Shown in pieces: positions 1 through 7,796 of a stretch of 64,000 bases of DNA. Source of the stretch: Rummeliibacillus stabekisii (lineage in GTDB: Bacteria; Bacillota; Bacilli; Bacillales_A; Planococcaceae); assembly GCF_007988965.1 (NCBI RefSeq), contig NZ_BJVD01000003.1, positions 124,001 to 188,000 on the forward strand. The letters run 5' to 3'. The notes beneath the pieces are model-generated. The model saw nothing but the letters and a program-made list of their open reading frames with translations. It did not search any database and was not told the DNA's origin. Each line of letters starts with the position of its first letter. The first letter of the stretch is position 1. Position numbers and translations under genes: made by a program.

Positions 1-101
1 TCAATCGTAAAATCTTCGCGATGATTCGGCTGTTTCTGTCCATCAGCGAAAATACCGTTTAAATCGGTAGCTACTCGTAAGCCAGTCCGCTTTTTAGACA
101 A
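1..101 (-). CDS. Partial hypothetical protein beside tRNA-Arg (TTG start)
   Basis: An open frame runs from a TTG at 101-99 to the window edge, giving 33 complete codons (begins MSKKRTGLRVATDLNG). An AGGAGG sits about 8 bases upstream of the TTG, which is why I accept such a short piece. The stretch is hydrophilic, with basic residues near the N-terminus. I do not recognise a family. Because it is the first gene past the 3' end of a tRNA and points away from it, it could be the first gene of an integrated element, but that is inference and the rest lies outside the window. Confidence 0.4.
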   Translation of the reverse strand, partial: MSKKRTGLRVATDLNGIFADGQKQPNHREDFTI

Positions 102-140
102 CAAAAAAACCTCCTGTCGATTAAGACCGGAAGTCGAGTG

Positions 141-170
141 TTTACGGTTATTTGACCGTCACTTTGACCG
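141..170. repeat. Short direct repeats between tRNA-Arg and the edge ORF
   Basis: The octamer TTTGACCG occurs at 151-158 and again at 163-170, a 12-base period. A related TTTACGGT lies just before it at 141-148. Spaced short repeats next to a tRNA 3' end are typical of integrase/excisionase arm sites, but they could equally be operator sites for the adjacent gene. Confidence 0.3.
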
Positions 171-225
171 ATTGCTTAATCGCCAAGAGGCGTTGATATA
201 ACGCGGTTTATCACCGTTTAAATTA

Positions 226-299
226 CGTCCCAGGAGAGATTCGAACTCCCGACCGTACGCTTAGAAGGCGTATGCTCTATCCAGCTGAGCTACTGGGAC
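226..299 (-). tRNA. tRNA-Arg, anticodon TCT
   Basis: The minus strand folds as a complete 74-base cloverleaf. The acceptor stem is GTCCCAG/CTGGGAC, the D arm carries AGCTCAGCTGGATAGAGC, the anticodon stem TACGC/GCGTA encloses loop CTTCTAA (anticodon TCT, reading AGA), and the T arm has GTTCGAATC. The discriminator base is G at 226. CCA is not encoded. It is read away from the protein genes to its right and ends next to sequence that looks like the border of an inserted element. Confidence 0.97.
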
Positions 300-376
300 A
301 AGTTGTCTTCATGAAGTATTATCATGAGGACAATATTTATTATAGCAGGTTTAGAGAATAAGTCAACGCTAATTTG

Positions 377-877
377 CTAAATTACTAAATTTTTTTCTGC
401 AATAATTTGTTTTTCTTCTGTATAAAAGGAAACAGACCAACTATTGCCAGTCTTTTCGATTATCGCATAGCTTTTTTCTTTACGGCCTCTTGGCAGTAAA
501 AGGCTTCCTGGATTGACATAAAGGATCTCATCAACCAGTTCTACACCTAGGAAATGGGAATGACCGAACAGCACTACATCTGCTCCAACTTCTCTCGCTC
601 GGAATGATAAGGCGTTTAAATTCGATTTGACGCCAAACAAATGGCCATGTGTTATAAAAATGGTCTCACCGTTTATTTCCTTGATGACTTCAGTAGGAAA
701 GTTCATATCATAATCACAGTTGCCTCTGACTTTATACACATCTTCCAGCTCTGGCGCATCAAACGGAAGCTCACTGTCACCGCAATGAAAGATGGCATCA
801 ACATCTAAGTTTTGTTTCTTCACTTCTTGTATTATAGCTGCATCGCCATGTGTATCGCTCATAACCAATATTTTCAT
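377..877 (-). CDS. YfcE/YsnB-type metallophosphoesterase
   Basis: A 166-aa calcineurin-fold phosphoesterase of the small MJ0936/YfcE type, expected to hydrolyse phosphodiesters with two bound metal ions. Metal-site motifs run in order: DTHGD near residues 8-12, CGDSE (about 32-36), GNCD (about 52-55), THGH (about 76-79) and GHSH (about 105-108). The physiological substrate is not known for this family. A GGGAGG Shine-Dalgarno overlaps the end of rdgB only 15 bases upstream, so the two genes are almost certainly cotranscribed, as in B. subtilis ysnA-ysnB. Confidence 0.88.
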   Translation of the reverse strand: MKILVMSDTHGDAAIIQEVKKQNLDVDAIFHCGDSELPFDAPELEDVYKVRGNCDYDMNFPTEVIKEINGETIFITHGHLFGVKSNLNALSFRAREVGADVVLFGHSHFLGVELVDEILYVNPGSLLLPRGRKEKSYAIIEKTGNSWSVSFYTEEKQIIAEKNLVI

Positions 878-892
878 AGGTGCTTCCCTCCC

Positions 893-1486
893 CTATTGGA
901 GCCAAGTAGGCAAATCACTTGCAAGCTTGCGGATTGCATTGCCGCGATGTGATAAACTACCTTTTTCTGCTGGCGTCATTTCTGCCATTGTCTTTTCTTT
1001 TTCTGGCACATAAAAAATAGGGTCATATCCAAAGCCTTGGTCGCCTCGTCTTTCAGTCAAAATCACGCCTTCACACGTACCTTTCACTGTTTCTGTCGGC
1101 ACATCTGGACCTGCGATAGCTAGGCAGCATGTAAAACGGGCTGTGCGATCTTCTGTAGAAACGCCTTCTAAATTCCGAAGGGCCTTATCCATATTTGCTT
1201 CGTCATCATGGTCTCCTGCATAACGCGCTGAATATACGCCTGGTTCACCGTGTAGAGCGTCTATTTCAAGGCCGCTATCATCTGCTATAACATAGGTATG
1301 TAATCGATTAGCGACTGTCTCAGCTTTTAATACGGCGTTTTCTTCGAATGTACTTCCTGTTTCTTCGATTTCCATATCAGGTGCCACATCGAATAATGTT
1401 AGTACTTCAAATCCTAATGGCTCAAAAATAGCTTCAAAGTCTTTTGCTTTTCCTTTGTTTTTTGTTGCAATAATAATTTGTTTCAT
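893..1486 (-). CDS. rdgB: XTP/dITP pyrophosphatase (RdgB/HAM1 family)
   Basis: A 197-aa nucleotide-sanitising enzyme that hydrolyses dITP, ITP and XTP to monophosphates and pyrophosphate, keeping deaminated purines out of DNA and RNA. Visible family motifs are the N-terminal ATKNKGKAKDFEAIF, the DDSGLEIDAL metal/substrate loop, GVYSARYAG, GFGYDPIFY, and the C-terminal SHRGNAIRKL. Length is typical. It lies downstream of racE but behind a terminator, so it may have its own promoter in the 81-base gap. In B. subtilis gerM and rph lie between racE and this gene; neither is present here. Confidence 0.95.
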   Translation of the reverse strand: MKQIIIATKNKGKAKDFEAIFEPLGFEVLTLFDVAPDMEIEETGSTFEENAVLKAETVANRLHTYVIADDSGLEIDALHGEPGVYSARYAGDHDDEANMDKALRNLEGVSTEDRTARFTCCLAIAGPDVPTETVKGTCEGVILTERRGDQGFGYDPIFYVPEKEKTMAEMTPAEKGSLSHRGNAIRKLASDLPTWLQ

Positions 1487-1534
1487 TATGTACGCCCCTT
1501 TCTTCTCTAGGTTATTTTAGCATGTTTCCAATTG

Positions 1535-1563
1535 AAAAGCCCGAAACATGATGTCTCGGGCTT
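1535..1563 (-). terminator. Rho-independent terminator after racE
   Basis: The inverted repeat AAGCCCGA/TCGGGCTT, with a nine-base-class loop, lies directly after the racE stop and is followed on the minus strand by a short T run. Confidence 0.8.
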
Positions 1564-1567
1564 CGCA

Positions 1568-2362
1568 CTATAGTTGTATTCGTTTGACTTGCAAATCTTT
1601 TAAGGGTAACCAACTGCTTGCGATGGACTGAAAAATAGGTACCGAACCTGTTGTATAGAAAAGATGCTTAGGTGGGTGTTCATCCATTCTTTCAATATGC
1701 AGAAACTCAAGTGTTTCTTTCACATGCTTTGCAGTTTCTTCTGCAGAAGATACCACATGCACTTCTTCTCCAACTACATCTTCAATCAATTCTTGAATAA
1801 TTGGATAATGTGTACAGCCTAAAATCATTGTATCAAACCTACTATTTTTCAATGGAGCTAGTGTTTCTTCTACTAGATTCCGTGCAAACTCACCCTGATA
1901 TTGGCCGCTTTCCACAAGCGGCACAAGCCTTGGACAAGCAAGCGCTGTGATAGAGCTAGAAGAATTCAACGAATATATTGCATTTTCGTATGCTCCACTT
2001 TTTACTGTGCCAGGTGTAGCAATAACCGCGATACTGCGTGTCTTTGTCGCTTTAATCGCCGCCTTAGCTCCTGCATTGATGACACCAATGACAGGGAAGG
2101 GACAACGCTTTTGTAAGCCTTCTAAAGCAACAGCTGTAATCGTATTACAAGCAATGACAAGCATTTTGATATCCATTTTCGAAAGCTTCTCGACAATTTG
2201 GTTTGTAAATTCGATGACTTGCTCTTTAGATCTTGTTCCATAAGGACAGCGCGCAGTGTCGCCTAAATAAATAATCGACTCATTTGGCAAATAGCGCAGC
2301 ATTTCTTTGACAACGGTTAGCCCACCTACTCCTGAATCAATAACTCCGATGGGAGCATTCAC
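1568..2362 (-). CDS. racE: Glutamate racemase
   Basis: A 264-aa glutamate racemase making D-glutamate for peptidoglycan (and poly-gamma-glutamate where present). The N-terminal GVIDSGVGGLTVVKEM is the family signature. The two catalytic cysteines are C72 in ACNT and C183 in GCTHYP. The start codon is GTG (2362-2360), overlapping the tail of the MarR gene with a one-base gap, so translation is probably coupled. It resembles B. subtilis RacE in both sequence and position next to a MarR gene and gerE. Confidence 0.95.
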   Translation of the reverse strand: MNAPIGVIDSGVGGLTVVKEMLRYLPNESIIYLGDTARCPYGTRSKEQVIEFTNQIVEKLSKMDIKMLVIACNTITAVALEGLQKRCPFPVIGVINAGAKAAIKATKTRSIAVIATPGTVKSGAYENAIYSLNSSSSITALACPRLVPLVESGQYQGEFARNLVEETLAPLKNSRFDTMILGCTHYPIIQELIEDVVGEEVHVVSSAEETAKHVKETLEFLHIERMDEHPPKHLFYTTGSVPIFQSIASSWLPLKDLQVKRIQL

Positions 2363-2363
2363 T

Positions 2364-2831
2364 TTAACCGCCTCTATCCTGGTTCATTTCTTCGTATAAT
2401 TTACTTAACAATATTGATAGAGATTGAACCTGGTCACTAGAAAAGTCTTTTACTAGGTCTGCCAAATAATTTTGGCGTTGTTCAATTACTTCTTCAATAA
2501 TGCGCTCTCCTTCTTCAAGCAAATGGATACAAACGACACGACGATCTTGAGTATCTCGAATACGCTGCACAAGCGCATTTTTTTCCATACGATCTACTAA
2601 ATCGGTCGTTGTACTGAACGCTAAATACATTTTATTCGAAAGATCTCCGATTGTCATGTCACCTAACTCATGAAGCCATTGTAGAGCGATAAACTGTGGT
2701 GGGGTAATTGTATAATTACTTAATATTTCTCTGCCTCTTTGCTTAATTAGAGCAGCAATGTGGCGCAGATTCTTTTCTAATAATGCAATCTGTTCGTTTG
2801 TTTGAAATTGTTGTGGCTCTTGGTTCGACAT
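2364..2831 (-). CDS. MarR-family transcriptional regulator (YsmB-like)
   Basis: A 155-aa winged-helix regulator. Helices around residues 20-60 lead into the DNA-recognition region MTIGDLSNKMYLAFSTTTDLVDRMEK in several segments, then a wing containing the typical RDTQDRRV turn. The position upstream of racE and downstream of gerE matches B. subtilis ysmB, whose ligand and targets are not established. It is tightly coupled to racE (one-base gap), suggesting it may influence cell-wall precursor supply, but that is only positional inference. Confidence 0.9.
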   Translation of the reverse strand: MSNQEPQQFQTNEQIALLEKNLRHIAALIKQRGREILSNYTITPPQFIALQWLHELGDMTIGDLSNKMYLAFSTTTDLVDRMEKNALVQRIRDTQDRRVVCIHLLEEGERIIEEVIEQRQNYLADLVKDFSSDQVQSLSILLSKLYEEMNQDRGG

Positions 2832-2906
2832 GTAGTTTATCCACTCCTCAAAAGGATTACTTATTCCTATTGTGAAGTTTTTTTAGGAAAATGGCAAGTA
2901 TCCTTT

Positions 2907-3125
2907 TTAGTCTAGCGAAAACTCTCCTAATCTTATGAGTTCAAGCATTGCTTGAGCACGACTAGATACACCCAATTTTTGGATTGTATTGGAAATATGG
3001 TTTCGTACTGTTTTCTCGCTGATGCCCAGCTCTTTGGCAATTTCCTTTGTAGCATAGTCCTTCATTAATAGAAGAAAAATTTCGTGTTCTCTTTTCGTTA
3101 ATATTGAATGATTAAAACGACTCAT
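2907..3125 (-). CDS. gerE: Spore-coat transcription factor GerE
   Basis: A 72-aa LuxR-type helix-turn-helix protein acting late in the sporulating mother cell, together with sigma-K, on coat and germination genes. Nearly the whole protein is the HTH domain: LTKREHEIFLLLMKD, then TKEIAKELGISEKTVRNH, then IQKLGVSSRAQAM. I chose the ATG at 3125 (MSRFNHSILTKRE) because a GGAGG lies about ten bases upstream and the length matches B. subtilis GerE (74 aa). A frame extension to 3191 has no good ribosome site. It is direct evidence for a spore-forming lineage. Confidence 0.93.
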   Translation of the reverse strand: MSRFNHSILTKREHEIFLLLMKDYATKEIAKELGISEKTVRNHISNTIQKLGVSSRAQAMLELIRLGEFSLD

Positions 3126-3209
3126 TCCGGGCGCCCCTCCAATCCCCTCACATTGTAACTTATGTAGGGACATGGTTAGCTGTGACGGCATTTCAGGGGC
3201 TATTTGACT

Positions 3210-3650
3210 TTATCGTGTTAGCTTTGCCAATTGTTCTTCCTGCCAACGGACAGATTTACCTGTTTTAGCACTTATTTGTACCATTGCCCCGCGGCCCCCA
3301 AAACAAATCTCGTCTTTTTCATTTACCGCTAAATAGTGGATATCCATTGAAGACGCGCCCATGTCTGCAATTTTGGCATAGACTTTCAACTGTTCTCCGA
3401 AATAAACTTGCTTTACAAAATCGCATTGCAAATCTGCTACCACAGGTATCGTTTCACCATTATTTAACCATTCTTGCATTAATCCTAACGATTTTAGGTA
3501 ATCAATCCTCGCTTGCTCGAAATAAACGAACGGGACAGTGTTATTCATATGGCCATATAAATCTGTCTCTGAAAAACGTACCTCAATCGGTACATAAAAA
3601 GTAAAATCTTCTTTCCAATTTTCGATATTGTTTATGTAGCTTTTTAACAT
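3210..3650 (-). CDS. Acyl-CoA thioesterase, 4HBT hot-dog fold (YsmA-like)
   Basis: A 146-aa single hot-dog-fold thioesterase expected to cleave acyl-CoA or a related thioester. The FSETDLYGHMNNTVPFVYFE stretch near the N-terminus is the 4-hydroxybenzoyl-CoA thioesterase signature, with the catalytic Asp in TDLYGH. The start at 3650 is preferred over 3692 because GAGGGGG sits just upstream and the longer version would run into the operator. It lies between sdhB and gerE as in B. subtilis. A FadR-like palindrome directly after its -10 box suggests induction with fatty-acid degradation. Confidence 0.88.
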   Translation of the reverse strand: MLKSYINNIENWKEDFTFYVPIEVRFSETDLYGHMNNTVPFVYFEQARIDYLKSLGLMQEWLNNGETIPVVADLQCDFVKQVYFGEQLKVYAKIADMGASSMDIHYLAVNEKDEICFGGRGAMVQISAKTGKSVRWQEEQLAKLTR

Positions 3651-3675
3651 GGCAATTCCCCCTCTGTAAAGAAAA

Positions 3676-3700
3676 AATGAATAGCTATTCATTAATTATA
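3676..3700 (-). promoter_or_regulatory. Probable FadR operator and -10 box of the thioesterase gene
   Basis: A perfect 18-base palindrome AATGAATAGCTATTCATT (3676-3693) lies directly downstream of a TATAAT -10 box read on the minus strand (3695-3700). The segment TGAATAGCTATTCATTAA matches the operator found before fadR at 13382-13399 in 15 of 18 positions, and its placement relative to the -10 box is the same. No good -35 box is visible. Confidence 0.65.
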
Positions 3701-3784
3701 CAGAACATGTAACTCAAAATCTATTACTATCCATAGTTGTAAACTTTTTAGTAAATAGCGTAGCATTATGAATCTCAAAATAAA

Positions 3785-3820
3785 GATAAAAAACTCCGCA
3801 CAATGAATATTGTACGGAGC
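3785..3820 (-). terminator. Rho-independent terminator after sdhB
   Basis: An 11-bp stem (CTCCGTACAAT/ATTGTGCGGAG on the minus strand, one mismatch) and a four-base loop precede a T-rich run. It closes the sdhCAB operon. Confidence 0.85.
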
Positions 3821-3838
3821 TTCTATCATTCTTAAAAA

Positions 3839-4612
3839 CTAGTCCACCATGTGGTCAGAACCAAAGAAGTTTCTGAACATTTGAACTGTAGTGTCACGGT
3901 TAAGTGCTGCAATTGATGTAGTCAAAGGAATACCTTTTGGACATGCAACTACACAGTTTTGAGCATTACCACAGCTAGCAAGTCCACCATCGCCCATGAT
4001 TGCGTTTAGGCGTTCGTCTTTATTCATCGCACCAGTTGGGTGTGAGTTGAATAAACGAACTTGAGATAGTGGTGCAGGGCCGATAAAGTCTGAATGGCTA
4101 TTTACATTCGGACAAGACTCTAAGCAGACACCGCAAGTCATACATTTAGACAATTCATATGCCCATTCACGTTTACGTTCTGGCATACGAGGACCTTCGC
4201 CTAAATCATAAGAACCATCAATTGGAACCCATGCTTTGACTTTTTTCAATGAATCAAACATGCGGCTACGGTCAATTTGCAAGTCGCGGATGATAGGGAA
4301 AGTACTCATTGGTTGTAATTTAATTGGTTGTGTCAATTGATCAACCAATGATGAACATGATTGACGTGGACGTCCATTAATTACCATTGAACAAGCGCCA
4401 CATACTTCTTCAAGACAGTTCATGTCCCAAGAAACAGGTGTTGTTTGTTTGCCGTCAGTCGTTACAGGATTTTCCCGAATTGCCATCAATACAGAGATTA
4501 CATTCATGTTTGGACGATAAGGAACACGGAATTTTTCCCAGTAAGGGTTAGAGTCCGCATTGTCTTGTCGTTGAACTTCAACTTCAACAAATTTTTGCGC
4601 TTCGTTACCCAT
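3839..4612 (-). CDS. sdhB: Succinate dehydrogenase iron-sulfur subunit
   Basis: A 257-aa electron-transfer subunit of complex II, carrying electrons from SdhA to the membrane quinone site. Three cluster motifs are visible: the [2Fe-2S] ferredoxin-type CLEEVCGACSMVINGRPRQ, the [4Fe-4S] CMTCGVCLESCPN, and the [3Fe-4S] region CGNAQNCVVACPKG. Length is normal for Firmicutes. It begins two bases after the sdhA stop, so it is the last gene of sdhCAB, and a strong terminator follows. Confidence 0.97.
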   Translation of the reverse strand: MGNEAQKFVEVEVQRQDNADSNPYWEKFRVPYRPNMNVISVLMAIRENPVTTDGKQTTPVSWDMNCLEEVCGACSMVINGRPRQSCSSLVDQLTQPIKLQPMSTFPIIRDLQIDRSRMFDSLKKVKAWVPIDGSYDLGEGPRMPERKREWAYELSKCMTCGVCLESCPNVNSHSDFIGPAPLSQVRLFNSHPTGAMNKDERLNAIMGDGGLASCGNAQNCVVACPKGIPLTTSIAALNRDTTVQMFRNFFGSDHMVD

Positions 4613-4614
4613 TA

Positions 4615-6366
4615 TTAGTGACTTCCTTTCGCATAGTTACGTTCGCGAGGTTTGATTAGTGAAACATCAACTTCTTCGTAGCTAATTTTTGGATCAAATG
4701 AAGGCGTGAATTCAGCAATTGTTGTTTTAAGGAAGTTTGCATCATCACGAGTAGGGAAATCAGGTTTATAGTGAGCCCCACGTGATTCGTCACGAAGCAA
4801 AGCACCTTTTGTAATAACATTTGCAAGTGCAAGCATGTTTTTCAATTGGCGAGTGAATTGAACACCTTGGTTTGACCATTTAGATGTATCGTTAATATTA
4901 ATGTTGTTATAACGTTCTTTTAGTTCTTGCAATTTCACAAGAGTTTTTTCAAGCTTGTCGTTGTAACGAACAACTGTTACGTTTTCTGTCATTACTTCTC
5001 CAAGTTCTTTGTGAAGTAAGTAAGCATTTTCAGTACCATCTAGACGAAGTACTTCATCCCATTTCTCTTGTTCTTCTTTTACTGCGCTATCAAATAGAGA
5101 AGATGGTAGGTCTTCAACATGTTTGTCAAGTCCACGGATGTACTCAACTGCATTTGGACCAGCTACGCTACCGCCATAAATAGCAGATAATAGTGAGTTC
5201 GCGCCAAGACGGTTTGCACCGTGTTGAGAGTAATCACATTCACCAGCTGCAAATACGCCAGGAATAGTTGTATGTTGATCGTAATCTACCCATAATCCGC
5301 CCATTGAATAGTGAACAGCAGGGAAAATTTTCATCGGTACTTTATGTGGGTCATCACCAACGAATTTTTGATAAATTTCGATGATGCCGCCAAGTTTAAC
5401 ATCTAATTCATGAGGGTCTTTGTGAGAAAGGTCAAGGTATACAACATTTTCTCCGTTAACACCTAATTTTTGATTAATACATACGTCAAAGATTTCACGT
5501 GTTGCAATATCACGTGGTACTAAGTTTCCGTATGCAGGATATTTTTCTTCTAAGAAGTACCAAGGTTTACCGTCTTTATAAGTCCAGATACGACCGCCTT
5601 CACCACGAGCAGATTCAGACATTAGACGTAATTTGTCATCGCCTGGGATTGCTGTTGGGTGAATTTGAATCATTTCACCGTTAGCGTATTTTGCGCCTTG
5701 TTGGTAAACGATAGATGCAGCAGAACCTGTGTTGATCATTGAGTTTGTTGATTTACCGAAGATGATACCAGGACCACCACTAGCCATGATTACAGCGTCA
5801 GAACGGAATGCTCTGATTTCGTGTGTAGTAAGGTCTTGTGCTTTAATACCTTTACAAACGCCTTCATCATCAAGAACTAAGCCAAGGAATTCCCAGCCTT
5901 CATACTTAGTCACTAGTCCTTCTACTTCCCAACGACGAACTTGTTCATCAAGTGCGTAAAGAAGTTGTTGACCAGTAGTCGCACCAGCAAATGCTGTACG
6001 GTGATGTTGTGTACCGCCGAAACGTCGGAAATCTAGTAAACCTTCTGGGGTACGGTTAAACATAACGCCCATACGGTCAAATAAGTGGATAATGCCAGGT
6101 GCAGCGTCACACATTGCTTTTACAGGTGGTTGGTTTGCTAAGAAGTCCCCACCATACACTGTATCATCAAAGTGAATCCAAGGTGAGTCACCTTCACCTT
6201 TTGTATTAACGGCACCATTAATTCCGCCTTGCGCACAAACAGAGTGTGAGCGTTTTACCGGAACTAACGAGAATAATTCAACTTCAGTGCCCATTTCGGC
6301 AGCTTTCATAGTAGCCATTAAGCCGGCCAAACCGCCACCAACGACGATCAATTTGCTTTTAGCCAT
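4615..6366 (-). CDS. sdhA: Succinate dehydrogenase flavoprotein subunit
   Basis: A 583-aa catalytic subunit that oxidises succinate to fumarate in the TCA cycle. The N-terminal FAD-binding GGGLAGLMATMKAAE is followed by RSHSVCAQGGINGA, where the His is the expected covalent FAD attachment site. The active-site HPTAIPG region and an Arg-rich SESARGEGGR loop are present, as is HYSMGGLWVDYDQHT. The C-terminal cap is complete. It is the middle gene of sdhCAB, 61 bases after sdhC, with a candidate CcpA site in that gap. Confidence 0.97.
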   Translation of the reverse strand: MAKSKLIVVGGGLAGLMATMKAAEMGTEVELFSLVPVKRSHSVCAQGGINGAVNTKGEGDSPWIHFDDTVYGGDFLANQPPVKAMCDAAPGIIHLFDRMGVMFNRTPEGLLDFRRFGGTQHHRTAFAGATTGQQLLYALDEQVRRWEVEGLVTKYEGWEFLGLVLDDEGVCKGIKAQDLTTHEIRAFRSDAVIMASGGPGIIFGKSTNSMINTGSAASIVYQQGAKYANGEMIQIHPTAIPGDDKLRLMSESARGEGGRIWTYKDGKPWYFLEEKYPAYGNLVPRDIATREIFDVCINQKLGVNGENVVYLDLSHKDPHELDVKLGGIIEIYQKFVGDDPHKVPMKIFPAVHYSMGGLWVDYDQHTTIPGVFAAGECDYSQHGANRLGANSLLSAIYGGSVAGPNAVEYIRGLDKHVEDLPSSLFDSAVKEEQEKWDEVLRLDGTENAYLLHKELGEVMTENVTVVRYNDKLEKTLVKLQELKERYNNININDTSKWSNQGVQFTRQLKNMLALANVITKGALLRDESRGAHYKPDFPTRDDANFLKTTIAEFTPSFDPKISYEEVDVSLIKPRERNYAKGSH

Positions 6367-6394
6367 GTTTTTCTCACTCCTCGTTCAAATAGTA

Positions 6395-6408
6395 ATCAAG
6401 CGCTTTCA
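6395..6408 (-). promoter_or_regulatory. Candidate CcpA (cre) site between sdhC and sdhA
   Basis: TGAAAGCGCTTGAT on the minus strand matches the cre core TGNNANCG but differs in the final CA. Its location inside the operon would suit a roadblock or an internal promoter. The match is imperfect, so this is tentative. Confidence 0.3.
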
Positions 6409-6427
6409 CGTCTATCAGTCTATCATC

Positions 6428-7036
6428 TTATGCAAATGCAAATAGAGCTGAAATGCCGATTACAGATAACACTACAAAGAAAATCATTGTGATATAAGTT
6501 GCAATTCGTTGAGATCTTGGAGATTGTGTAATTCCCCAGCTTACTAAGAATGACCAAATACCATTCGCTAAGTGGAATGTAGCTGAAATAATACCTAATG
6601 CATAGAATGCTACCATGAATGGGTTAGATAGTACTTTTACCATCATATCATAGTCTACTTCTGTGCCAAGCGCCTTTTGAATACGTGTTTGGAAGATATG
6701 CCATGCAATAAAGATTACTAGGATAACCCCTGTAATACGTTGTAACATGAACATCCAGTTACGGAATGTGCCAAAACGTTGGTTATTTGGTTTAGCAGTG
6801 AACGCAATGTACACACCATAAAATGCATGGAACATTAATGGAATGTAAATTATGAACCACTCTAGGAACCATAAGAATGGAAGATTCCCCATGAAATCAC
6901 TAGCTTTGTTGAATGATTCTTCACCGTTTGTAGCTTGGAAGTTTACTAACAAGTGTTGCGTCACAAAAATCCCTACTGGAATGATTCCAAGAAGAGAATG
7001 CAGACGACGCCAATAAAACTCTCGATCTTTCGACAA
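6428..7036 (-). CDS. sdhC: Succinate dehydrogenase cytochrome b558 subunit
   Basis: A 202-aa membrane anchor with five hydrophobic segments, the Bacillus-type single-anchor SdhC (there is no separate sdhD). Histidines suited to binding the two haems appear near the membrane faces (LHSLLG, TQHLLVN, MFHAFYG, AWHIFQ, TFHLANG). It anchors SdhA/B and passes electrons to menaquinone. It is the first gene of sdhCAB. The divergent neighbour yslB starts about 270 bases away, as in B. subtilis, and both promoters must lie between them. Confidence 0.95.
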   Translation of the reverse strand: MSKDREFYWRRLHSLLGIIPVGIFVTQHLLVNFQATNGEESFNKASDFMGNLPFLWFLEWFIIYIPLMFHAFYGVYIAFTAKPNNQRFGTFRNWMFMLQRITGVILVIFIAWHIFQTRIQKALGTEVDYDMMVKVLSNPFMVAFYALGIISATFHLANGIWSFLVSWGITQSPRSQRIATYITMIFFVVLSVIGISALFAFA

Positions 7037-7310
7037 GACTGTTACCCCCCTCAGTACTGGAAACGAAGACTGTCAATTTTTCGCCACTAGATTGTAACGG
7101 ACATTCTATTGACTGCTTGTTTCATAATGGTACAATATTATGACAAGTTTATTGTACTCTCATCCCTCATAAGCGTCAAGGTAACAAAGCTATTTTCAAA
7201 TGTTGCGATAAGACATATTATTCTAGAAAAGATACATAATTTCTCTTCTATAACCAAGGCTTCTTTTTAATCAAAAAACCGTTAAAAAATATAAGAAAGA
7301 AGGAATTGCC

Positions 7311-7733
7311 ATGCCTACCGAAACAAATAAAGAAGAAGTCACTCAGTTTGGCTATGAACTCATCCGTGACCATGTACTTTCCTCTATTTTGGGAAAAAAT
7401 GAAGAAGATATCCTTTACTGGTGCGGAAAAGAGTTGGCCCGTAAGTTCCCAGCGACCGATTTAGACCAAGTCCCGGTCTTTTTTAAAGAAGCAGGCTGGG
7501 GTGACTTGACAATCGACAAGCTGTCAAAAGATGAAGCATTTTGTACATTGGCAGGAACAGATGAACACTTAAAGTTCAACCAACGTTGTTTCCGCCTTGA
7601 AGCGGGATTCTTAGCCCAAAGCCAACAACAAGCATGTGGCTTTCTTACAGAATGTGCGGAAGAAATAAAACCCAAACAAAGCCATGTTAAATTTCATATT
7701 AAATGGGATTTGAAGGATCCTATTGAGGGATGA
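7311..7733 (+). CDS. yslB: DUF2507 family protein (YslB)
   Basis: A 140-aa protein of the YslB/DUF2507 family (heme-NO-binding-like fold in the wider group). No catalytic motif is recognisable. It is cytosolic, with no signal or membrane segment, and has three cysteines including C44 in LYWCGKEL. An AGAAGGA Shine-Dalgarno precedes the ATG. It is transcribed divergently from sdhC, the same arrangement as in B. subtilis, and shares a bidirectional terminator with uvrC. Its biochemical role is unknown. Confidence 0.87.
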   Translation: MPTETNKEEVTQFGYELIRDHVLSSILGKNEEDILYWCGKELARKFPATDLDQVPVFFKEAGWGDLTIDKLSKDEAFCTLAGTDEHLKFNQRCFRLEAGFLAQSQQQACGFLTECAEEIKPKQSHVKFHIKWDLKDPIEG

Positions 7734-7764
7734 TTACAGTCCTCTAACATTTATAAGTACTATT

Positions 7765-7796
7765 AAAAAGTAGATAAGCTCGCTTATCTACTTTTT
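7765..7796. terminator. Bidirectional terminator between yslB and uvrC
   Basis: A 14-bp perfect stem AAAAAGTAGATAAG/CTTATCTACTTTTT gives T runs on both strands. The uvrC stop codon (7788-7790) lies inside the right arm, so the convergent genes share the structure. Confidence 0.9.

Noticed and set aside
5499-5959. Plus-strand open frames opposite sdhA
   Set aside because: They have no ribosome sites and unlikely composition, and mirror the strong sdhA coding frame.
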